From Leucocoprinus leucothites (Eukaryota > Basidiomycota > Agaricomycetes > Agaricales > Agaricaceae), in NCBI GenBank assembly GCA_013368445.1, contig JAACJO010000012.1, forward strand, positions 744,001-808,000: 64,000 nucleotides of DNA. The letters are read 5' to 3'. The notes under the pieces were generated by a model. The model worked only from the letters and a program-made list of their open reading frames with translations, was not told the DNA's origin and did not search any database. Every line of letters begins with the position of its first letter. Position 1 is the stretch's first letter. This document shows, in pieces, positions 34,930 to 46,739 of the stretch. A program made the position numbers and the translations under genes.

Positions 34930-36712
34930 TTATTTCCGGTCGTCATCAAACGGATTCTCGGCGTACTCTAATGCATCCTCATCCGAGTCATGCCTGTGTG
35001 CCTGCTGCTGAGTTTGGGGAGGGTCCCGAATCAAGGAAATTGGTCGTTTGGGTAGGAGACCAAGTTTACCTGAAACGAGATAGTGAGCGAAAGGATCACT
35101 GAAAAGCGGTTGTGTTCTCACCTCCATCGATGGGATTAGCTGGACTAGGTCCTCGTGGGGGTACAGATGCAGAAAAATTGCCACCGGATGTGGCGTTCGT
35201 AGTTGCTGGCTGGGCAGGCTGCGATGTCGTAGAAGCAGATATTGAAGCAAGTGCATCTAAGCCACAGGGGAGGCACGCACATGCATCAGTCATTCGCCAA
35301 ATGATAACAAGGATAAGTTCCCTCACCACCGGTACTTGAAGGTATCGGCTCAACTGCATACCCTTCATTGGAGACAGAGGGCTGCATGGTTTTCCTTTCG
35401 GGAAAAGACGGCGAAGTAGGCTGCGTTTGGGGTGACGTTGGCTGTGAGCTCGGGTTAGGATCATAGAATGCTGCCGGCTGCGAAATCACAGTATTTGTGA
35501 GTGGAGCTGGTATTCCAGTCGCAGCATGATGTCCTTGATATGCCTGGTAGTTCGTTCGTGGAGGGGGCATTTGGCTTGTGGCGTTTGGATCGTGATAAGA
35601 GGTGCCACCAGATCCGCTCCATGTTGGCTGGACGCCAGATCCACTTCCGCCTGCGTCTGGTCTGAGAATACGAGGTGAGATCGACTGATCATGGAGAAGT
35701 CGTAGTACAAGATACTGACTTGTCAAACTCCTGTATTTTGGACTTGACTTTTGACACCAGAGCGCCAAAATTCTTTCTCCCAACTGGCAAGAGCGGTCGG
35801 TTCAATCACCGGACACAAAGTAAAATCGATATGCCACATACTTTCAGCGTATTTACTGAATTGCTCTTGAATCTCTGTCATGGTGTCTTTGTCACCAACA
35901 GGTGTGGGACCTGGTTGCTGGGGTTGCTGCTGCTGCTGTCCCTGCATCCGCGAACTGCGACGGTGAGGACGCTGTCGTTGCTGCCACTGTTGTGCCTGCT
36001 GCTGTTCCTCAAGCATCAACCGTCTTGCCAGTTGTTCATCCAGATCCTCCTGAGTCTAATCATACACGGAAGTAATGGCCTTCAGTACTCCCCACACCAG
36101 AAATGACGCAATGACGTACCATTTGAGGCTGCTGTACAACCGGCGGAGTATCACTCTTGAAATTTGGATCACTCATTCCAAGGAGCAGGTCAATAGCGCG
36201 ATCCTGACTCCCATTGACAGATTCTAGGACTGATTGTCTACGTTCCCAACCCGTAAATCAAAACGACGCCAAGACACGGTCATCGAAGTTGACACGACGT
36301 GCAAGCAGGAGCCGAGAGCACAACACGGATTAATCAAACCAGATTACTTATCAGCTTAGCCGTGGATCACAAGTTCAGGGAATACGTACAGAATAGCCTC
36401 ATCGTAATCTGGGAATATAGCTTTCAACGCTGCGACTTGCGGATCCCTTGGTTCATTCTGTGTCATTACTGTTTCCGTAGGACGAGCTTCAGGGGTAAGA
36501 GAGGGTGAAAGTCTAGTATTATTATTTGTCATAGATTGGTCAGTGAGCGGGCTAGGTTTCGTCGTAGTTGGTACTGTAGGAGGTGACGCTGAAGTCGATC
36601 CTGCCTTGTCCTCCGCAGGTGGGCTGGTCAAAGGAGGCCCCACATCGGGAGCATCCACCTGATATCCTTCAAGCTGAGATTGAGCAGGGTCAGGCTGTGT
36701 CTTGTCTACCAT
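34930..36712 (-). CDS. CUE5: CUE-domain ubiquitin-binding protein (CUE5-like)
   Basis: The first exon starts MVDKTQPDPAQSQLEGYQVD and is Pro/Ser/Thr-rich. The CUE domain follows across an intron: PQVAALKAIFPDYDEAIL with the MFP-like FP motif, then QSVLESVNGSQDRAIDLLLG. An adjacent acidic/Gln helix TQEDLDEQLARRLMLEEQQQ and a Gln-rich run (CAG repeats near 35930) follow. The tail is disordered and ends DEDALEYAENPFDDDRK. In yeast Cue5 links ubiquitinated aggregates to Atg8 for autophagy. The domain order and the C-terminal acidic box fit; an Atg8-binding motif was not pinned down. The gene lies downstream of the SET gene on the same strand. Confidence 0.85.
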
Positions 36713-37068
36713 GAATCAGTTTGGCTTGTGGCCGGTCAAGAAAGCTGGTGGTGGTTGTGATGGAAGAGATAGTGATGGTGGAAAACGGTTGCCCTGAACT
36801 ATTGTGCGTAGTATATACTCTTCGTCATGATTGTTCACATCTCCAATCCGCAGCTCTCCAATTGGTGCACTGCCGCAAGGAGACCACATCGTTTGGTAGC
36901 AGCCAAGCGGCTCAGTAAATACTGGGGTGTGACACCCTTGATAACGACTATTTATTGATGGCAATGGCCCTATGCGGTTACCACAGAAGCTGCAGCGACT
37001 GCGGGGCGCCAAGTTAACTAACTGCATATGTCATCTAAATTTCAAACTATCTACGGATCCCCTCAATC
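36713..37068. other. SET-CUE5 intergenic region with a 103-codon open frame
   Basis: A minus-strand frame at 36716-37027 opens with a CSFCGNRIG motif. It fills the promoter of CUE5 almost exactly and stops 4 bp before its ATG. It has a single CxxC, a proline-rich end and no family match, so I do not call it a gene. Confidence 0.35.
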
Positions 37069-38937
37069 TCAGCGCCTTATTCTCTTTCCTTTCGAGGAAG
37101 AGTCACTCAGTGCAGCTTTCCGTTTGTTGGAGCCCTGTGCTGACCGAATGCTGTCGGTTTCCTTCAAAGTCTTCAACTTCTGCAAATTACCACGTAAGAT
37201 ATCCTTCTCGCCAATACGAACAATCAAGGCCTGTCGTTTGTTTAATGGCAGCGAGCCGGTCGGACACGCTCGATCAGTCTACGATTGGATCTTTGAGTAC
37301 AAAATCAACATATGGTGATATGATAATAATCACCTCCAACGTTGTCGGGTAGTCTGCGAACCTGCGTTCAATGGTCGAAATCAAGATGTCATAAAGGGCC
37401 CCTTCGAGTTTCGGCTTTGGTGGTGTGGACTTTTTCCGCGCCTTCTCCCACTCTTTCTCGGACAAGAGCAAGAGCTTCGTGAACGAAATCATCGCCGGGG
37501 GTACTTCAAAATCATGGTCCAAGACGAAAATGCTGAGATACCCACTAAGATCAGAGAGGCTCAGAGCACCAACAGCATCCAGTCACTCACTCTTCACCAC
37601 CTGCTTCTAACCACCAGTCTATCCTCTCCTTCGCTTGGTCACCTTTAACAGCTTCCAGAAAAGATGATATAACAGAGACGATCAGGTCGGCCTTGATTTC
37701 AACAACATCTGCTGGGTTCCCAGATCCTCCGGAAGGCAAGGGCAATATATCAACATGACCATATCGGCGAAGCAGTTCAGCATTTGGAAGATCGCCGTAT
37801 GTATTCCACTAGAATGACAGATCATATCAGTAGAAAATTAGTGGCCGAGGTTCAGGTAACAGACAATTTGTTCTCCGGACTTGATCGGCCGCGTTGACAC
37901 CATCTTGAGCACGTCTTTCTCATAAAAGAGTTTAGCCTAAGCAATATATCAGTCAATAACAAAGGCATCTTGACGGGACTCGCCCACGTTTTCCGTCTGG
38001 TATCTGGCGTTCAAAATGTCGGCCATTGGAACCATAGCAACATCAGAAGGGTCATCCTCGTCCTCGTCCTCATCTTCGCTATCCTCCTCATGGCCTACGC
38101 GGTCCGGATCTTGATTCGGATCCTTCTCGTCGACGTCCATCGCGCTCTCCATACTTATGTTACCAGCTGTACCGGCAGCATCATCTTCGTCTTCATCTCC
38201 GTTCCACTTTTCCACGACAAAACTTCGAGAAAGAATTCGACTCCCCATAATATGATAGACCCCTAGGGAGTAGTACGTCGATAGATCATTGGGGAGAAAT
38301 AAATCAGGTCGTGACTTGACAGCTGGGAGTAATTTTGTCGTGTAGTCTACCTCGGCATCGGCTTTTCCAAGTTTCTCTGCCAACAATAAATAAGATCCAC
38401 GATCATCTTAACGATGGGGCTAGACAGACCTACCACCGAGGTACCCTTTAGTTCAGCGAGATCATCCTCACCCCAGAACATTGGGGTATCGAATTCATCT
38501 GGAAGGGTCTCTATCGCGTGTATGAGATCAATAACAATTGTCTATAAAGACTTTAGGATCCTTGCCTAGATAGCCTCGCCATCTCGAAGAAGAGCCGTTT
38601 GCTTGTTCCCACATCATACAGAGAATTAAGCCAACCCATCCCTTGTGAAGGCCGGCTTTTTGCCAAGCATCGACACCAAACCGCTTAGGAAGTTGAGATG
38701 TGCGCGTTGAAAGTGTCAGGCCTCTAGGAACTGTGAATAGGGTATGACATTCCTGATATGCCGTACAAGTATAAATTTATACATCCTCACTAAAAAAAAA
38801 AAAGGACGGCGTACTGGTATATCTTTCAAAGCAATTGCGCCACGCCTTCCTTCAGACAAGGGGAAATCGACAATTCCGAGAGAGGAGTTGTCCAGATGAG
38901 CCCCATGGGATTGAAACCAGGCGATGAAGCCGTCCAT
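37069..38937 (-). CDS. SET-domain protein lysine methyltransferase (RKM4/SETD6-like)
   Basis: Multi-exon gene. The start MDGFIAWFQSHGAHLDNSSL is the family N-terminus, then SEGRRGAIALKDIP. SET-fold pieces follow: HTLFTVPRGLTLSTR, GWVGLILCMMWEQANGSSS, LPDEFDTPMFWGEDDLAELK, then VAMVPMADILNARYQTEN, the substrate/SAM block equivalent to the NH motif region. The sequence continues KSGEQIWNTYGDLPNAELLR (the catalytic GxxYGxxxN-type motif). A Rubisco-methyltransferase substrate-binding fold ends in KRKAALSDSSSKGKRIRR. An acidic insert (DEDEDEDDPSD) interrupts the SET domain. Such enzymes methylate ribosomal protein lysines. One intron (38575-38511) appears to be GC-AG. Confidence 0.88.
38511..38575 (-). 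other. Probable GC-AG intron in the SET gene
   Basis: Minus-strand TATCTAG|GCAAGG opens a 65-nt gap ending GCGATAG|AG. Removing it joins SSRWRGYL to ETLPDEFDTPMFW in the way the family requires. No nearby GT donor gives an equally good join. Confidence 0.6.
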
Positions 38938-39012
38938 AAAGCACTGTATAAACTTGGTCTGTCGTTGTGGTTGAACGATGGTCAACAACCTCAAAGATCA
39001 AGTCGAAATTAC

Positions 39013-39024
39013 AATCACGTGATT
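39013..39024. promoter_or_regulatory. Perfect 12-bp palindrome AATCACGTGATT
   Basis: A self-complementary E-box (core CACGTG with TCACGTGA flanks) 76 bp upstream of the SET gene start. It is a plausible site for a Cbf1/bHLH-type dimer. Use in vivo is inference. Confidence 0.4.
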
Positions 39025-39249
39025 TACGTAAGTATGTCACCCATGAAGAGAAAACATTGAGGAAACCAGTGAGAAACCCGGATTTCAATCACTCCGGTTA
39101 AATTACTGCTACCTGCGAACTATTCATTATTATCATCACGGGTTACGAGCGTGTCTGTCTTACTTTCACGAACTGAGTCGCGCTACCAGGAATCGTTAGA
39201 ACCTGAGTACGAAACCCAAACCGACACCCTCGTTTATACTCGAAAGATT

Positions 39250-40884
39250 CTTTGATGAAGTACACTGATCCCAAGTTGCCGCGCTGAACTTCACCTCCAT
39301 AGGGGCAGCTGAAATCCAGGCAGCACTCAAGGACGTAATCTCGACGTCAAATTTCTTGCGTAATCCATGTCCCTCGACGTCTACCCCCAGCCAGCGATCA
39401 AATCCTCATCCGATGATCTACGTAGTTTCTAAACACACTTCCAAGCAAGGCAGGAACCGAGGTCTGACCCACCTTTCGGGCTTTTCGCATCAATGGCATT
39501 AGCTCCATGAGCCTTTCCTCCTTTTCAACCTCAGCTTGACTTTCGAGACCACTCTCTCGGAGACCGGATAGATTCAATCTAACAAACCGATGGGGGCCGG
39601 TTTCCTCCTAGAAGCCGGGCTTTCTGGCCTATACCTCAAGATAGTCATTGTTCTCACAGAGAGGTTCACTACCACGACCGGCCATGAAACTCCACTAAGC
39701 TCTTCGGTCGCTCTTATGGATTCCCCGTTATACATGAAGGGCTACTCTATGCTGCCCATTTTGCTTCTGAGTTCGGGAATGGTATCTCGTTCTAATAATC
39801 GCCTCGGTTTTTTTAACGCCGGTCGTTCACTTTTCACACTCAACTTGATGCACTGACTATGTGATCCGACCAGTGGTGTTAGGACGAAGCCTACACCATT
39901 ACGCCCGTTTCCCCAGTTCTATCTCCGATTACATCTCCTGGGCATGTAGCCTCGAGAAGCGCCTTTGGTCCTTTCCGCCAACGGAAGAGCCGGGGGAATA
40001 CAGTAGCCAAGCTTTCCTACAAGCCAAACCTCCAATCGCATGTCGTTCTCCTAGGCCCTCGGCTTGCTCAGATATTTCATTGCACATTAGTCGTTACATC
40101 GTTCCCATCGATGATCGCGCCGCTTCACCCCCTCAGGTCGAGGCGACTACTGGACCTGCCTCACCGGAAGAGTTCCTTGTAGTATGTACGCAATATGCGT
40201 CTATCCCCTCGCGGTTCGCGGGTAACCCAAGCTTGACACTTGCTCCACTCCAACTCGCAACGATTCTAGTCCCAGAATATAGGAAGTAATCAATCAAGAT
40301 TCGCTGACAAGCCAGCAGGATCAGTACCTACCAGGCCTACAAACTGACGACCATGTAGTTTCATTTTTCCCCGTGGATTCTGGGGATCAACCTATTATTT
40401 TATTGCAGAAAACAGTATATTTCAACGGCGCCTCGGATTTGCAAATGTCGCCTCAGCGGAAATCCGGCCGTCCTTCTGGTCATCACAGAAGTTCGACCAT
40501 AGTATTCATGGTTTTCCGCGTTACACAGCTATTGGTAAAAGCAGATAGTTGGTGGACTTGATTAGAAGCTATTGGCAAACAGAGAGCTAGCCCTGCCGCG
40601 AGCCTCTGAGCTATAGGGATGCATCACTTTCAAAGGAGCCATCAGATATCACGATCGATCCTCTTGTAATAACAGCACCCCGAGACGATAGCCTGTTCAG
40701 CCCTCAAGGCCTCGGCCCTGGCGCATCAACGTTTCAACCCCCAACCACGACGACAAAGGCATCGACCCAGCACACAGCCATGGAGCCCACCCATGGATTA
40801 TTAGTCAGATGGATATATGTTGTTGACAAAGATGAAGACGTAGGAAACATATATGTATACTCGTATCTGCACCAGTCACGGTGA
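39250..40884 (+). pseudogene. Coding-like remnant of an unrecognised gene
   Basis: Between the SET and CRAL-TRIO genes are patches that read like protein but sit in different frames, broken by stops: TSIGAAEIQAALKDVISTSN near 39295, FGRSYGFPVIHEGLLYAAHF near 39705 followed by a double stop, SISDYISWACSLEKRLW near 39920, VVSFFPVDSGDQPIILLQKT near 40360, and DPLVITAPRDDSLFSPQ to GLLVRWIYVVDKDEDVGN near 40660-40850. Some gaps have possible splice sites, but others would need introns of about 33 nt or give the wrong phase. It is either a decayed gene or a gene whose exons I cannot assemble. I do not recognise the family. Confidence 0.4.
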
Positions 40885-41103
40885 GAGGGGCCTTTTTGCA
40901 GCACCAAAATGGAAGAAGGTCTAAAATAAAACATCAAGAATTCCGCTTCAAACAAGCTTTCTACTGATGACTGTGGGAAATTTCATGCTCGTCATGGTTC
41001 CAGTGATGGCGTACCAGTCGGACCGTCCATGCCTGTGATTCTTCATGCTTCAACGCTCCAACCACGACTGTACCACCGACCACGTCGACAGTTACAGCGG
41101 GGA

Positions 41104-42618
41104 ATGGAAATCCAAGACCTGCTTAAAACCAACTCTATCAGGTTGCTCGCAACTTATCACGAAAATATCAACAATGTCCTAGACCTCCAAGTCACCCTGA
41201 TCCGAGACATCCTTCCTTCTGTCGTTGATGAGTTCGATCTGAATCCGGACGCCACGGAGTGGGCTACGGAATGGCTGAATGACACAGGTATCTGCCTCCG
41301 CTGTGTCTTCAACTTTAAATCGGCGTTACTCACTTTCTCTTCTGGTTGTGGTGTCTTCAGCCTCCATTTTTCGGATAGCTCGCGTAGGTTTCCTCCAGGA
41401 TCTGGCTAACAGGAGTTCTCAGTGACAAGAGTGTCTTTGGTAGCGCAACAAGTTTACGAGGTCGTTTGCGCTTGAATCCATTCGCAAAGGTCTGGTATGG
41501 CGTCTGCAAAACCTATGGCCCACAAATCCCAGTTACGTTTTGCCTCCTACCGTTCGCTGCCTTCCTGAGCACGTCCGTGACCCTTTTGGGCGGCCCGTCC
41601 TCGTTGTCGAAGTCCCACCCGTCAATGAAAGCCCGGACATAGTCAAACCATACATCATTCAAGCATTCGAACAGCTTCGGCTTCATCTCAAAAGTCTCTC
41701 TGGCGCACAAGGCCTAGAAGAAGAGCCCATCCTGCAATATATCATCCTGCTAGACTTGGCAAAATTGTCTTTACAGTCATTGGCAATTACCCTTCACCCT
41801 GTCACCGGTCCATTTCTAACCCCCTATCATATAGAATGTCGATGTTATGACCTGGACTATTCGCGAAGTCGTCCCGCGATTCCCAGGCATGCTTGCTGGA
41901 GGTATGAGAGCACTTCTTTAAGCGCGTATTTCGTCTGATTCAAGCAGTTTTCATAATCAACTATTCATGGGCCCACTCTGGTCTGTGGAGTATTATAAAG
42001 TACATCTAACAATTGGCTGCAATGTCTTTCCATTCACCACAAGTTAGGCGTATTCTTCCCGAATCAGCAATTTCAAGGATCTTTTTCCCAACCAAGGCAG
42101 ACCTGCTAGCTGCAATGACCGCGGATGCGTTACCAAAAGGTAGGGGATATCGAATTCGTCCATCCTCCGATATTTTGCTCAGTTATATCATAGATTATGG
42201 TGGCGACTTGCCTTTCTTGACAGATTTAGATGATCCTTTACGACCGGGAAGAACCAGGTCCAACTCTTCCAGTGAAAGTGTCGTAGGAGGCTATTCAGCT
42301 TCATCGACATCTTCCCAGCAGCCAGTATTAGGTTGCATCTCCTCAATATCTCCGACTTCTATGTTGAATCCTTTTTATGGTTATCCTGCTGCTTCCACTC
42401 GTGGACACCCGCAATTACACCATGGTCGCCGTCGAAAACGGGACCTTGCCAGGACTTTGATCTGGTTGTTTTGGCAGCGTTGGCGACCTCACATCACGAT
42501 CGGTGTAGTCCTCACAGCATTCACTCTGGTCATTAATCTTGGTGCTCGAAGGGGCCTTCTGCGTGCACCAAGGATCTTTGGCTGGCAAGCTTCTCTTTCC
42601 TCGGCGTTGCGTTCATAG
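41104..42618 (+). CDS. Sec14-like CRAL-TRIO lipid-transfer protein with C-terminal membrane anchor
   Basis: Multi-exon gene. The start MEIQDLLKTNSIRLLATYHE (an in-frame Met at 41029 is an alternative) opens a helical N-terminal lobe ending DATEWATEWLNDT. After two introns comes ESIRKGLVWRLQNLWPTNPS, then the CRAL-TRIO lobe: PEHVRDPFGRPVLVVEVPP, VKPYIIQAFEQLRLHLKSL, LQYIILLDLAKLSLQSL, MTWTIREVVPRFPGMLAG, IINYSWAHSGLWSIIK and RILPESAISRIFFP. A Ser-rich linker and an RRRKRDLARTLIWLFWQRWR segment lead into the hydrophobic stretch TIGVVLTAFTLVINLGA. That makes it probably tail-anchored near the ER or plasma membrane, shuttling phosphoinositides or other lipids. The ligand is unknown. Confidence 0.88.
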
Positions 42619-42938
42619 TAAGACGTAGAGGCGACCCTCAAGCATGTTGGATTATACTTTTATTTATTGTCCGTTGACTTGCGGAGATATTCAGTGGGGT
42701 GATCCTATTAGATCTAACTTGGATACCTTTATTCCTTTAAAGCAGTACAACAGGCTTGTCGTAGTAGCTTTTCTTCCTCCTTACCAAGACGCAGAGACCG
42801 ATATAGTGTCATATTAATATACAGTATACATGTATCATATCGCAATTGCAGGTATCCAGAGTTGAACAATCGCATCTGCGCCGAAGGGCCATCAAAGGAA
42901 GTATTCTGGAAGCTAGATGTAGAAAGTGAGTGAGACGA
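42619..42938. other. Convergent 3' region
   Basis: A 320-bp, T/A-rich gap between the stops of the CRAL-TRIO gene and PPG1. No gene is visible. Confidence 0.5.
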
Positions 42939-44203
42939 CTAACTGGGTAGGCTGTTAATGACTTTTACCTTCCCGCTTGCATTTTGCGCACTTTGCTGAT
43001 TTGGACCATCCCTGTCATTCTCAGGAGCTGCCTCGAACACGTTGAAAAACATAGTCTCCCCAGGCCCCACCTCCAGAATGCTTGCTGAATTTCCACAGCG
43101 ATAGCAATAATTAGGAGCAGACCAAACCGTGGAAAGGTGCTTGTCAAAGAGGGATGAGTAGCCTTCCATGCATAACTGATGTGCGCGAAGGATATGGGAC
43201 ATCCCATTTTGATCAAGGAATTTGTGAACAACACCGGAACCAAAGGTATATCCAGCGCCACTGAGTTTTTGAATGAGTAAGAGAAGTATGGACGGCCCGT
43301 TAGGTACATACCGTGGTGAAATTGCGAAGTCTTCCTTCTCTGGATCAGGATCTGACCAGACAAGGTCGGCCATAGGACCTTCGTGTGGTATTTCTGGCCG
43401 AAACGTGAGTATATACAAAAGTTTAGATGCGAGCTGCGCACCTCGAAACCGATCAACAACTTTAATCTGATCAATCGAGTGTATCGAAGGCGAAAGGCCT
43501 AATGAGAAATCAATCGGATGTATCTAGACCCAACAGCTAGTAAATCCTGGGTACCTCCGTGAACGCAAAATATTCGATCATCAATTACGACCGAGAGTGT
43601 TAGAAAGTCAAACATGTCGGTGAAGTACGTCCAAACGTGTGGGGAGCCATATTTCCGCACACATTCTGTATAGAAGCCATAAGTCTGCAGAAATAAGATT
43701 AGATGCAAAGGGTTGGGGACTCGGGCTACCTACCTGAGTCACCGCCCTTGATTCGTGATTCCCCCGAATGAGCTGAACCCTGCTAGGGTATCTGAGTTTG
43801 AGGCATGTCAAGAGGGAAATGGTTTCAACGCTGAAAAGTCCACGGTCAACGTAATCTCCTGGAGGTAGCCTGAGTTGAATCATGGTAGGGTACAAGGTCG
43901 CCGAGAAACCAACCAAGGAAGAGATAATTCGTGTTAGGCGCGTAACCACCTATACGAAATATTTCTATCAAATCATAAAACTGGCTTGATATGTCCCAAG
44001 GTTAACCAGGTGAAGAAGGAGGCGGTAATGACTCACCCGTGGATGTCGCCAACAACAGTGACCGGTGCACTAACGTGCACGACGTTAGACTCGCGCATGA
44101 GCACCTCCTTGGTCTTTTCGCATATCTCTCGCAATAAAGCTTCGTGTAGAAGTTGTTTCTTGAGGAGTTGGTCTATACATGCATCGAGATCAAATGGAGC
44201 CAT
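42939..44203 (-). CDS. PPG1: PPG1-type serine/threonine phosphatase (PP2A family)
   Basis: Multi-exon gene starting [20 protein letters not shown]. The metal-binding signature is intact: [37 protein letters not shown], then [76 protein letters not shown] and [13 protein letters not shown]. The combination [23 protein letters not shown] and [19 protein letters not shown] matches PPG1 better than Sit4/PP6 or PP2A itself. It has about 20 extra C-terminal residues and does not end in the YFL of PP2A, so carboxymethylation is not expected. PPG1 acts in Far-complex (STRIPAK-like) signalling and mitophagy control in yeast. Confidence 0.9.
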
Positions 44204-45828
44204 TGGGAACCTGTAGCTGGGTAGGGATGACCAAGGTGATCGCGAGTTTGACACTATTTGGCTAAACCCTCGGATTTCTGGCTGGAACATATCAATTCAC
44301 TCGTGTGATGATCTCCGAGTCACTGTCATGTCAAGCCACTGTCAAGCCATTTTTTTCGGGACAAATAGGCGCCTTTGTGTCCCTTCCGAGGCCATTTATT
44401 TTATGTTCCGAGCGCTCTCAGCACCCACGGTGTACCGTGACCGCCTTCGTGGATCACTGCATCAATCTTCCATTTGGTCTACATCGCGATTTTTTCGCAA
44501 TTTTGGGCTCCTACGTTTATCTCGCCTGGCAACAGACTTTGCTTTTTTTCAGGTACGGCCTACTCATGGTATGCTCAGAAGCGACCAGGACAAATACGTT
44601 GTACGGAGTCGAGGTGTAAGTGTGATTAGCAGGCTTCTACTACATTTCCCCCGAATTTGCTGGGTTCGGAATGACATTCCATCTGAGTCATGGCGGCACG
44701 CCGAGACTTTTCGTCTGACTTGTACTAGCCTCATAACTCAGTCTGCCGGCGCACCAATCTCTCTGGGATTACTACACCATCCCTTTCTATACTCTCCAGC
44801 TGCGTTCTTGTTGGGCATACCAGATCTTCAGGTTAATGCGGCGTGACACGTTGCTTAAATCTGACCTATTTTTAATAAGCCTCTCCTTGAAAATCTCAGT
44901 TTATCTCTAGTGTCGCTTTGAAATTTTGGTTAGCCCACAAGCAAAATTCCAGGTTCGGTCCGTTCTGCCTTCGTCGTATTACCTTTTTTGAGTCCCAAAA
45001 CTTTGACACCTCGATATCTCAGGAATCTCAGAGTGGCCGATTGCGCGTTTAGCCTGACAACGCAAGATCACTTCTCGGACATAAAGTTGTCTTCTAAATC
45101 TTTCTCACTATCGCCCATTAGAAATTGAGCGACACAGCGCATTACTGCTTCACTCGAGGTTCACTGGAAGCCGAGCTGTGTCGAGGGTCTGAAGCTGGTC
45201 GCTTTACCCCCATACGTGGTCTCTTCAGTTATGGCATATTTGACATGGGGGTAATCCCGCTAGCCTTTTCTGGGTTCAGCTTGTTTTCAATTATTTTCGC
45301 ACCCGAATCTAAAATTCTTCCAGGCAGGCACATCTGTAGATTCGGGTGATTAAACTCAGCCATCCGAATTGTGCTTGCAACTTCTGGCGCAGGGTTCCCA
45401 TGATGAAGCTCCAGGCAAACCAGACACCTGAAGTGGAATCCTGGAAGGAATGGCATTCGCTTGACTGATTTCGACGTTAGTGAATAGAGAAGCTTCCTGG
45501 ACCCTCATTTCTCGTGGAGTACTTACTTTCATGTTTATAGGTCTGCATAGGTTCCGCCCCATCGGCTGACGCGCAGCCGTAGATAGCGGTCGCGGGTCCT
45601 TCCGTCGTTCGGGACCCAGGATCGAAACAACTAGAGATGATCTAACTCGCGAACTCCAGTTCGCCGAAGGGATCTATATTGCCCAGTTAACCTATGACAC
45701 ATGGATGGGTCCGACCTATTAAAGGACCAAGGAAATCCTTAGTGCCCTCTATCACGCCCCCTGCCTAGGCCAGCTAATCCCTCGCTCTACTTTCCCCTAC
45801 CGACTCCTTTACTTCACTTCCCTCTCTC
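44204..45828. other. Long intergenic stretch, no supported gene
   Basis: The longest open frame is 172 codons (44328-44846, +). Its Arg/Ser/Leu-rich composition, lack of domains and an overlapping alternative frame suggest chance. The right end is the promoter region of the zinc-finger gene. Confidence 0.4.
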
Positions 45829-46739
45829 ATGCATCGTGACAACCGCTCTTACTATGACGATCCCAGCCAATATCCAGGTGGCCAATACCCTTCTTCAGGC
45901 GGTGACTACCCCTCGCCCTCAACGTACAGCCATACGTCATATGATTATCAACAAAATCCTGCGCAATACTACCCTCCAAATGCTCAGCCGCCCAGTGACG
46001 GTGCGTATATCATGTATCTCGCCGCGGCCACCGCTCATCAGACATAGCTCCCTCCCATCCGGCATACTATCGTAGTATGACACCGGGAATACATTCACAT
46101 CGCTACTCGAACAGTGCCTCGAATAGAGAATATTACTCCCAGTCTGGAATACTCAATTCGTCCTCTGCTCTTCAACAACAACCTTATAATACCCAAAGTT
46201 ACTACAATAATCAATACCCCAGCAGCAGCCTAGGAAGTCGTTCGCCACCAAATCAGACGCAATTCATCCCAACCCCATCTGAGATGGCCAACTCCTACCC
46301 CAATTACCCTACGACTTTACCGCCTCATTCGCCACAAAGTGTAAATTCATACGGACCGGAGGCCAATGGATATTCCAACCCCGCTATGCTTCCTCAGCCA
46401 CCGCACCCACTACGACCTTCGCGCATCTCCACTGGACGTCCTCGTACCGGTTCGGGAGCGACAAGTTCACCAACGTCTGCAACGTCGCCTTCCGGAGAGA
46501 GGTTCCCATGCGAAAAGTGCGGCAAGACGTTTTCCAGATCTCATGACAGAAAAAGACATCACGAGACACAACACCTACCTACGCCAGTGCTCCATCGTTG
46601 TCGTTATTGCGAGAAGGAATTTAGTAGGTGGGTTCCATTATACCGGATTCTCACACGGGGGAATCATTGATCGTGTTCTCTTAGAGCCGATTCTCTCAAG
46701 AGACATCTTGATAATGGTTGTGACGAGATGCCACAATGA
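45829..46739 (+). CDS. C2H2 zinc-finger transcription factor (two fingers, fungal type)
   Basis: Three exons. Exon 1 starts MHRDNRSYYDDPSQYPGG. An intron at GTGCGT..ACATAG joins it to APSHPAYYRSMTPGIHS. The first 200 residues are Tyr/Ser/Pro/Gln-rich and likely an activation domain. Two C-terminal fingers follow: CEKCGKTFSRSHDRKRHHET (finger 1) and CRYCEKEFSRADSLKRHLDN (finger 2, completed across the last intron), ending GCDEMPQ. The C-terminal finger pair with a final Cys instead of His in the second finger resembles fungal regulators of the Azf/Msn2-like general C2H2 set. Targets are unknown. The protein is about 265 residues. Confidence 0.88.

Noticed and set aside
44328..44846. 172-codon plus-strand frame downstream of the phosphatase
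   Set aside because: An overlapping alternative frame is equally open, composition is Arg/Ser/Leu-heavy, and no family is recognised.
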